Of a stretch of DNA of 64,000 bases, positions 55,233 to 64,000 are shown piece after piece. The stretch is from Podarcis raffonei (taxonomy: Eukaryota > Chordata > Lepidosauria > Squamata > Lacertidae): positions 71,176,831 to 71,240,830 of the forward strand of contig NC_070607.1 of assembly GCF_027172205.1 (NCBI RefSeq), written 5' to 3'. Made by a program: the position numbers and the translations under genes. The notes under the pieces are model-generated. The model searched no databases and was not told the DNA's origin. It was given only the letters and a program-made list of their open reading frames with translations. How positions within the stretch are numbered: the stretch's first letter is position 1; each line of letters opens with the position of its first letter.

Positions 55233-56464
55233 CCCATGTCTTTCTTTTAGGTAGCATGACTTTTTCAAACAAATACTATTAGTAAGAAAACAGCATTGTA
55301 AAAACCTCTTGCCATACAACCTGGATGCAAGCAGATGCCCATAGTCACTTACGCATGCGAGTGAGCAGCTGTAAAGTCTACAGCACTTTTTTTCAAGCTG
55401 CACACTCACAGAAATCATAATGGGTATGCATGTGCATTGCCTCACTCGCGCTTAAGCAGTTGTCAAAGGTTACATTATATACCTGAAGGGAAGCGTGATT
55501 GGACAAAACAGCTCTGCTCTCAACCTCCATGTGTTTAACTTAATGTATGCAAATAGGGACCCTTTCATAGAGACATAGGGTCCTTTTTGTGCAATTGAGA
55601 TCCGAAATGCCATGCATACAGTTGTATGTTGTGTTGGATTTATGCAAATTAAGTGAATGTTTTGGTCAGGAACAAGGAGCATATGTGTGATCCTTCTCCC
55701 CCTCCTCTGTGTGTGTGTTTACTGTTTTATTATATATTTACTGTTTTAACCCACCCAAGATGGGGTGGGGTATAAGTTTAATAAAATTAAAGTGCTTCTC
55801 CATATGACTGCAGACCTGATCGCCACAGGTTTGGATTACATACATGGGTAAAGAGTGATTCATAGACTTTATGTGAATTAGAACCTGAACTCCATTATGT
55901 AAGGCTTGAATCTGACACAGATTCACAAAGGAGCAGAAGACATAAAAATATAACGCTGTACAAACTGCCCCTCCAGGGTGACGTGGCTGTTAATGTTTAC
56001 TCTGTTGTGCTATGGTTGTAGGCAATCAAATACTGGGGGAAATCTGATGTTTTGCACTTTGTTACACAAAGCTTTTGGATTAGCAGACAGTTGACACTGT
56101 ACCTGTCATGAAAACGCATTTCCAAAATTACAGTAAAGCTTTTAGTGTCCTTTCTCCTCAGCTTGGATGTTCTGTCCTCTGGCATGGTTATTACAGGTCA
56201 ATATTATATATAAATCAGACTAGATCAGTCAGTATTAGAAGATCCTGTGTCCTATAGTGTTGGGCTTTGCTTGTGACAGGTGAAACTTAAGATCATTTTC
56301 ACAAATGATGGCAAGGGTGTTTTTTTAGTATGGAAAACATTACCTGTGGTCATTGCTGACATGGTATAGAAAGTAGAAGGAGTTTGGTTTCAAAGTGAAT
56401 CATTGTCACAATCAAATGTTTGAGGTGGGTTACCATTGCATGGATCTCATTCCTAAACTATATA
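55233..56464. other. Unassigned
   Basis: No recognised repeat or exon. 55735-55790 may be a short L2-like tail ('TGGGGTGGGGTATAAGTTTA'). Confidence 0.45.
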
Positions 56465-56716
56465 CAGTGGTACCTTGGTTTAAGAACAGCTTAATTTGTG
56501 AACAACCTGGAGTAAGAATGCTGCAAACCCAGAAGTAGGTGTTTTGGCTTGTGAACTTTGCCTTGGAATAAGAACATGTTTCGCTTCCTGTTGAGTGTGT
56601 TCCATTTGTAAATTGAGTCCCCCACTGCCATGGGAAAGCATGCCTTGGTTTAAGAACACTTTGGTTTAAGAACGGACTTCCGGAATGGATTAAGTTCGTA
56701 AACCAAGGTACCACTG
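56465..56716. mobile_element. Tigger/pogo-like MITE, third subfamily
   Basis: Ends CAGTGGTACCTTGGTTTAAG and AAACCAAGGTACCACTG, TA flanks at 56463-56464 and 56717-56718. Inner repeats 'TTGGTTTAAGAAC' recur three times. Of the five copies here, its terminal text is closest to the Tigger form I remember. Confidence 0.88.
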
Positions 56717-56879
56717 TATTCTTTACAAATTGATCAATTTTTGAGAGTGCAAAGTAGGGGAGTGCTGCTTTGAATGAAGTGAACGACTTTCAGTAGAATA
56801 CTTAACACCACTTCTCATGCCACTTTTTCCATCAAAGGAAACAGTAGCCATTGTTCTGCAGCTCCTTGTCTAACAGGGT

Positions 56880-57265
56880 TTTCATCTATCCAAAATAAAC
56901 TTTTGGATAGTACACTGAGGACTTTCATCAGACATCTTCTAAGTCTCCACCTCTATGTGCTTTCCAAGGCTCAGGTTAATTTTTCAAAAGTGCTCCCCAT
57001 TTGTGAAATGCTCTCCCCAAGAAGGTTCGCCTGGTGCCTTCATTACATGTTTTTAGGTGCCAGGCAAAAAACGCTCCTCTCCAACCAGGCCTTGGGCTGA
57101 TTAATATTCTACAGCCTTTTAAATGTGTCTTTGGGAAGGGTGGGTTATTGTTTTGCTATTTTGTTTTACTTATTTATTTGTTTTTATCCTGTATTTTCTT
57201 CTGTGAACCATCCTGAGATCTTATGATGAAGGGTGGTTTATAAATCAAATAAACAAACAGATAAA
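56880..57265 (+). mobile_element. L2 LINE 3' end
   Basis: 'GAAATGCTCTCCCCAAGAAG' then 'CGCCTGGTGCCTTCATTACA' is the ORF2 C-terminus (A-L-P-R-x-V-R-L-A-P-S-L). It is followed by a T-rich 3' UTR and the terminal 'AACCATCCTGAGATCTTATG' and 'GGTGGTTTATAAATCAAATA'. The tail is (AAAT)n-like. Confidence 0.75.
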
Positions 57266-60200
57266 TAAGCAGCACTCACTGAAAAATCCAAATGTGTGCA
57301 CAGACCTGACAGGGTTGGAGAACTCTGACTATACTGAGCTAGGCAGACTGTTGCTCTGACTGCTTTGTGGCTATGAATGCTGTACCCATAGAAGCTTGCC
57401 TGAAAAGGCACTCTGGTGTCTTTTCTCGTGCCAGGCAAATACTTTGTTATTTGCTCAAGGGCTGCAGCATGTTGAATGACTTGTTTTAATTGTAGTTTTA
57501 AGGCTTATTTGTTTCTGTGTTTCATATCGTTTTACTGTTTGAATGTTATTATATTGCATTATTCTTGTAACTGCATGCTACCCTAGGAGCTTCAGAGGGA
57601 GTGATTCATAAATTCCCTGGATAAATTAACAAAAATCACTATATATGGAATGAGGAAAATGAAAACTGTGGGTCATTTCATGTAACTATGCTTATTGTAG
57701 TAATATCAGATGTGAAATGAATTTTCATTTATTAAATTAAACTTTAGATTAAATTTATTTAGTTTTAATTAAATTTATAGCATACTCTTCCTTCCAAAGG
57801 AGCCTAGTGAGGCAAACATGCAAGCAATGAAACAATTAATATATCTAAAAACTTTTTTTAAAAAAATTCTAATACAGAAACAGACTGGGAAAGATCTCTA
57901 CTTAAAAGTTGTGTTGAAAGAGGAAAGTATTCAGTAAGCACCGAAAATACAGCAGATGTGATACCTGTTCAATATTTAGCCTTTTGGGGGAATATGTACT
58001 ACTGAAATTACTGGTGCATACTTGCCCAGGCAAGCACATTATGTGACCCATGAGAACAGCAAAATAACCAGACTGTACAATGGCAATGGGATAAAATCAG
58101 GCCAAATCTTTATTGACAGTAGAAGGCAAGGTAAGGGTTGGCATGGTATTGGGCCCCAGGACCTTAACTATTGTCCTACAGAAATGTGGGCATGACAATT
58201 TTGCCATAAACTCACACTAGAAGTGGAGAGAGGAAGAAGGAATGTATACCTGTCCTTATGTCGGTGAACTCAGGATATGTCTGAGTGCCTTTCAGGAGAC
58301 TAGAAGTTCCAGCGTCACCAAAGTTCATCATGGAGGGTGTCTGCTCATATTACAGTTATGCTGATCCTTATCCTCATGCTATGATCTACGGAGATAAACC
58401 ATATCATAAGTTCAGATTCACATACACCTCTTCACAATAAATTTTACTTATGTGCAGTGGACTAGTTTCTGCACACATTCTTCTGTATCCCCCATCCAGA
58501 AAAGAAGCATTGTCAGAATTCAAGGACATATTCCAGTCAGGCAAAAACATGTGTGTGAAGCAGGGCATGTGAGGGGTGTGGCCTGGAAAAAGTGGGTGTG
58601 GCCTGGAGAGAATTCTTAGAACCAAATAAACCTAGAGGGTCACATTTGGCCCTGGGCCTCAGGTTTTCGTCCTCTGGCCTAGACGGTCTTCATGTTTCTG
58701 GCTAGTGGTGGTGTGACAATGTGTCCCATGAGGCAGCAAAACAACACCGTGGCAAACCATCACTTGTGTGGGGTGGGGTGGGATGGTGCCAGAAGTTTCC
58801 AGGTGGTAAGATGACCTCTTGAGCATACTGAAGTCCCTTGCATACGTAGAACCAGCAAAATCCAAAGAGAAACAAAATAGTTTGTACCTTGCCAGGCCTA
58901 GTCAACCAGGATTCAAACTGTCAGCTCATATGGGTAGGGAAGAAGAAATATCTGTTTGCTTGCTTTGCCAGATTTAGATCCTGGCTTGTGGCCAATGGCC
59001 TTCAGGGCAGCGAGGTAACTGGGAAGAGGAGAGGAGGCTGGTCTTGAAATACAAGACTCCCATTTTAGATGGGTTGCTGAAGAGCTTTGCATTGCTTTGC
59101 ATCGTCCCCTTAACCCTGAGGACAACGTCAGTTCCTTGGCTCAGCTGCTCTTTTCCTGACACCTGCTGGCAAAGTACCGGGCCAGATTCCATTTCAAATG
59201 CCCTGGGCCCCATCCGAAAAGCCTTGCAGAAGTTTCATTTGCTTTATGCCCTTGATTTGGAATCAGTGGCGTGCAAACTGGAAAGGGACTGCTGACTGGA
59301 ATCCAAATTCTGAGTGCATGTTTTAGGGTATGTCTAGTTGACCACCCAGGATATTTTTGAGGAGTTTGTCCTTCAGCAGAAGTTTTCTTATATGTGTCTA
59401 TGTTGCAGCTGAAAGGCCAGGATAGTCCTGCACACATTTAAACTGCAAATGGGGACAATGTGCAGTGCCAGTGGAGTCTGTAACCTCGGAAGAGGGATGC
59501 CAGCTCTGGGTTCTCTATAACATCAGCCTCCCACTCCCCTCGTACTGGTGTAATTCTACATGATTCTGCTTTTAGCAATTATTGCCAATCTAGGAGCAGA
59601 GAAAGCAACACAACATATGAATGCTTGGTTTGGTTTTGCATTTGGCAGGCCAGAATGCTTTCTAGGAATACAAGTAAAATGAAAAATTGTCTTGTGCTTT
59701 CGCCTCCACCCACCAAATCAGTGAAGAACTCCTTATCTGGCACTTTAAAAAAAGAAATGGCAAGCACTAGCAAAGCTATTCTCTCCTCTTGCAGGAATAC
59801 TGTATCATTTCATGAGCATTCTGTTGGTTTTCTCTCTCTCCCCCCCCCCACCCCCATAAATAAATAAGCCATTAATTTAGATCTTTGAATCTCCAGTGCT
59901 AGGGTGCAAATTTGGCCTGGTGCCCTTTTCGGAAATGGAGAGAGCAAGATTTCTCCTCATAATTTGGGGATAGAATATCAATAGAATAGAATATCAAACT
60001 GTTGTCCTAGATCAGGAGGTAAGGTGGCCAATAACTCATTGCCAAAAGAGGAATTGCATCGCAAAGGACACACGTTGCTGTAAAATTTGCACATGCTAGT
60101 TGATAGGTATACATTTTTAAATGATTATGATTTAAGTAGGCATACAGTTCTTCTCATTCTAGTGGGAAAGGCTGTGAACCTGTGCATCTTCTCAGCCTGC

Positions 60201-60887
60201 TGTCTGGCTCTTAACTTTTGATGAGCAACCTCAAGGTGTTGCAAATTAACAGGCTGAAAGGAAAATACCACGCTTTGCATGAAAAGAAGAAAGGAACGTT
60301 TATCGTCTTTGCTGGCCAGACAGACAGGCTCAGTGGATTAACATCCAAAAGGACTGAGCACCCTCCCGAAGAAGGGGGCTTCCTAATATACTTTTCCCTT
60401 ATCTGCTAAGACTATACATATGCATGGAGTACCTTCCAATCATTTGGGATAACGCCCTACTAAGATTCCATATAAGGACTCTGGTTAATTGCAAGCAAAC
60501 AAAGGACTCTCTGAGCACCTTCATGCAGCACATGGGCCTCTTCTGTATTATGCGTACCACTTTGGTATGTGGTAACAAGATAAGGAGTAAGGCTGTTCCT
60601 GGTACCTTATGGACAGAATGTCTCCTGATACAATGGGGCAACTCTTTGGTGCAAGATTAGCTGCAGGTCTCTAATTGCCACAAAGGTGATGAGCAAGCCC
60701 TGCTCTCCATCCTTAGGGCTCTTTAAACCAGACTTGGACTGCACAGTCCTTCAAACAGAGGACTCCTTTTAACAAGGGACAGGAAATTCCACAAATAGTG
60801 CGATTCTCTGTTGTGATATTGCAGGCTCTGGGTCACTTTGGACAACCGGTGTGTTTGTGTGGGTGCATTTTGCAACATGTCAATGAC
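57266..60887. other. Mostly unique AT-rich DNA
   Basis: Possible L2 tail at about 57565-57630. A hAT-like MITE trace at about 58560-58675 ('CCTAGAGGGTCACATTTGGC'). A poly-C run near 59840-59850. No exon recognised. Confidence 0.45.
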
Positions 60888-60902
60888 ACAGTAATAGCGT
60901 AT

Positions 60903-61029
60903 CTGAAGAAGTGTGCATGCACACGAAAGCTCATACCAAGAACTAACTTAGTTGGTCTTTAAGGTGCTACTGGAAGGGAAAAAAAATTTTGTTTTGACTA
61001 TGGCAGACCAACACGGCTACCTTTCTGTA
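60903..61029 (+). mobile_element. 5'-truncated retroelement tail with 15-bp TSD
   Basis: 127 bp with 'CTGAAGAAGTGTGCATGCAC', 'ACGAAAGCTCATACCAAGAA' and 'CAGACCAACACGGCTACC', text common at the 3' ends of a reptile retroelement family whose name I am not sure of. The perfect 15-base duplication ACAGTAATAGCGTAT is at 60888-60902 and 61030-61044, which shows recent target-primed insertion. Confidence 0.85.
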
Positions 61030-61507
61030 ACAGTAATAGCGTATTAATGGTGGCTTTATCCTGGACCATCCACACACCATTCTACCTCATTAGCTGCTCT
61101 GCAATACTTCCCCAGTGTCATTGCATTGCTGTATTGCCATCTGGAGGAGCACTCATGCACTATAGTACAACAGATGTGGGGCAAAACCAATACATTGGAA
61201 TGTGTGTGGAATAAAAAGTTGCAGGATTTCAGCAGGAAGCTACAGAACATGCACTGATTAGAAACAAAGCAATATGTCCATGGTGAAACCTTTGCAGGCA
61301 TATACAGAAGTAAAAGGAGTATCATGTGCAACCACCCTGGTACCATCATGATTACAAATAATCACAAACACACAAGAAAGAGGGCCGGGACTCTTAAACA
61401 ATCAGTCTGTGCTTACCTGTACACCACCTTCAGCATTCTTAAGTTGCAACCGGAGTTAGCTTTGCTTTTAGAGGCCAAGCTGGCTGGTTAAATCCAATGG
61501 ATTCAAA

Positions 61508-61571
<64 letters not shown>

Positions 61572-62618
61572 TCCCCTCCATATTTCAAGAAAACTGCTAT
61601 AATATAGTTGGAAAATTCCTTATTTAAAGAGACTGTTTGGATTGGATTGGATTTGTTATTAACTGGGATGTTTTTAATTGAAAATTAATAAAAAATATTT
61701 ACCAAAAAATAAATGCAAAGTATTCTAGCATTTAGTAACTACTACAAATTACCAAACATGGGGGGCGGGGGAGCTTTGATGTCGTAGAGATCACTCAGAA
61801 GCTAGAAAGTATAAAGGCAGCACACTAGCTATCCTTCCAGTTGCAAGGCAGAAGTGCAATACAGATATCGTAAGCGACTAAGCTAATAGCAGCTAGTGGT
61901 ACCTAGGCTGCATAAGCATTATCATACATATTGGCTTTGAGGAGCTTTCCTATTAAGCAGAGTTGGCATTCCCTGTTAATCCTGCACAGTCCCGGAAGGA
62001 TGGTATTAGTGTGCCTGAGAATGTACAAATGGATTTATCTTAGGCGGAAGGTGGGCTGCTTTTTTATATTGCTGATTGAGTGTTTCTGCCATCTCCCATC
62101 AGCCGCTGGCGAAACTTCTCAACTCTATTAAAACAAACCAAATTCTACAATTAGCATAAATGACACCAGGCAGCCAAATTTGCAGAAAGTTACATAATTT
62201 GCACAATTTCTTCCTATTGGGTCAAACGTTGCAGAGTTTTGCCTGGAATGGTGGGGAAGGAAGGAGAAAAGTACAGCACAGTGTACAGTGTAAGGATGGG
62301 AGTCAGGTGCTGGGGCCCATGGGAAACTACAGAGATTGAACAGATTCATGGGGAACTGGGTTTATCAATGGCTGGCTACAAGGGCCATCAACTGCTGGGT
62401 ATATTATACCTCCACTGTCAAAAGCAGTATGCTTCTGTATGTCAATTGCTAGGGCTCACATGAGATTTTCATGTAGGGTGCTTTAAAATATGCAACTCCC
62501 CACCTAGAATCAGATGTGGTGTGTTATCATGAGAAGACAGTGCCAGTGTCTTCAAAAAGCGAATATTTGCATCAGCCCAAAGAGATCCATTGCTAAGTAA
62601 CTAGACTATCAACCAAGA
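61030..62618. other. Unassigned; (TC)n(TG)n at 61510-61572
   Basis: A compound microsatellite of about 22 TC and 9 TG units. 61920-62240 is repeat-free and could be conserved noncoding DNA (inference). A worn CR1-like end may lie near 62405-62460. Confidence 0.5.
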
Positions 62619-62672
62619 GAAGAAGAGTTTGGATTTGATATTTTTCCACTACCCGAAGGAGTCTCAAGAGCT
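62619..62672 (-). mobile_element. MIR-like SINE 3' fragment, antisense
   Basis: 'GAAGAAGAGTTTGGATTTGA' then 'CTACCCGAAGGAGTCTCAAG' equals the 3' end of the SINE at 5221-5475. Confidence 0.7.
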
Positions 62673-63164
62673 ACCTACAAGGACAGCACTGGTCTCCCTA
62701 AATTAGGAATAGCCAGATGATGCCCTCTGGAAGTCAGCGCCAGCCACCAAAGACATTGATATGGGAAGATGGATATTTCAGACCATCTTGAGGACGCCAC
62801 ATTGGCTACAGCCTGGCCTAAATCTTTCACCCAGAATCTTCTACCCACTATCATTCCTGGCTCCCATGCTGGAGTGGCTTTTTATCCTGGAGCTAAAAAT
62901 AATTGAAAGGCATTGGCTTCGGGTGAGCCAAGGCAAGGAGGAAGTCCTTCTGCATTGAAAGGGGGAATCCAATTCCCTCCAGTGCAGCTGGCGAGGGTCT
63001 GTCAGTCAAAAAGGCAGCATTTGTGAGAAGCTTTCACTCACACTCCCTGGAATGTCTGTGGCTAAATTGATAAATTGGTACAGTCTTTATCTTCTAATTG
63101 TCCATTCTTGTGTCCAACTTGAAAAGTGCACATTCTTCTTGGCTTGTGGGTGTGTTGCTCGGGG
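62673..63164. other. Unassigned
   Basis: No recognised element or exon. Confidence 0.5.
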
Positions 63165-63389
63165 CTATAGTGTAGTATAGTGGTTGGACAAGAGCTGGGG
63201 GGACCTGGGTTCAAATCTGTAATCAGACATGAAGGTCACTGGGTGACCTTGGGCCAGTCACAGTCTCTCAGATTGACCTACCTGAATCTGTTGTTGCGAT
63301 AATAAAATTTGGAGGGGGGGGAGAACCACGAGCTCCTTGGAGTAAAGTGGGTGGATATAAATTTAATAATAAATAAAAATAAATAAAAA
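63165..63389 (+). mobile_element. MIR-like tRNA SINE, second subfamily
   Basis: Head 'CTATAGTGTAGTATAGTGGT', B-box-like 'GGGTTCAAATC', core 'GTCACTGGGTGACCTTGGGC', and tail 'GTGGATATAAATTTAATAAT' with an L2-like end. MIR-type SINEs use L2-type 3' ends (known), which fits. Confidence 0.8.
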
Positions 63390-64000
63390 CCCCAGCATTG
63401 CAGTTCTTATTCATAGAATATAGGTCCAGGATCCAGTGGTGTATCTCGGCGTCTTACATTTCAGCAGTGCCCTGTGCAACACCAGAATTGGGTACCTCCT
63501 GCCTCTCGCCTTCCATTCTATAGCATAGTTGTGGTGCCCCTGAGGCTTCGCGCCCAGTGCAATTTAAGCAGTTGCACGCCCCTAAATTTTCCTCTGCAGA
63601 ATCTGAAGAACCAGGCATCTGGTTCCATGTGCTCAAAGGGACTTTGGGCTTACATTTCTCAAATCACAGCTCCCATGTTACATGTCCAATTCAAGTTCTT
63701 GGGCTGAGTTAAATCAGCTCTTTGGACCCCGGACTAATCTCTCAAATGCCAAGGTGTTACTTGTGTAGCCAGTCCCGTGTACATTTGTTGTTGTCGTTAA
63801 GATCTATGAATATATGATAAATGTACTGTCTCTTAATAAACAACACATATCTCCTTTCAGATACATAAATATAAACGTGTTACTGAGTTGCTGGAGGAGA
63901 AACAATGAGCACACATGAGATGTGACCTTTGTTGAAGCAGTCCCAGTGGAGACGGCAGTCATACAATCCCGCACAGACGCACATCAGCTTAAAACAAGCA
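63390..64000. other. Unassigned
   Basis: No recognised repeat or exon to the window end. Confidence 0.5.

Overview
This looks like about 64 kb of nuclear DNA from a squamate reptile, most likely a lizard. The evidence is the repeat content. There are three copies of the Sauria SINE (tRNA-like head, tail of the type 'TCCCTTTACCTTTA'), a BovB LINE 3' end, many CR1 and L2 LINE fragments, tRNA-Ala-derived SINEs, Tigger/pogo-like and hAT-like miniature DNA transposons, and short solo LTRs. I found no protein-coding exon, rRNA or functional tRNA gene that I could defend. The longest open frames (up to 202 codons) are either parts of transposons or chance frames.

Layout. 1-3.7 kb: an L2-like LINE end, a Tigger-like miniature element with a Sauria SINE inside it, a second Sauria SINE, and an LTR-like block. 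4.7-5.7 kb: the most layered locus. A tRNA-Ile SINE with a CR1-like tail holds a hAT element, which in turn holds a solo LTR and a MIR-like SINE; three of the insertions can be dated relative to one another. 7.5-11 kb: LINE tails, a roughly 540-bp repeat I cannot name, and a CR1 fragment. 12.0-12.7 kb: the only CpG-rich stretch, with good splice-donor sequences. It is the best candidate for a promoter and untranslated first exon, on the + strand, of an unidentified gene. If that is right, much of the remaining 51 kb would be intron.

13-30 kb: SINEs, L2 and CR1 pieces, a CR1 reverse-transcriptase fossil (27.0-28.1 kb) that carries a hAT miniature element, and a second copy of the unnamed repeat in inverted orientation. 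31-42 kb: a hairpin cluster, a near-perfect 58-bp palindromic miniature element, a repeat-poor block (37.2-38.9 kb) that could hold conserved regulatory DNA, and a 5'-truncated BovB copy with target-site duplication. 43-57 kb: CR1 ends, an antisense LINE fossil with a C-terminal zinc finger, paired copies of two little-known repeats, a second solo LTR closely related to the first, and more Tigger-like elements. 57-64 kb: mostly unique AT-rich DNA with a few retroelement tails.

Nothing here forms an operon, defence system or other multi-gene system. The biological content is a well-preserved record of nested transposition. Family names rest on remembered consensus patterns and on visible terminal repeats and target-site duplications, not on a database search. 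Element edges without a target-site duplication are good to about 10-30 bases.
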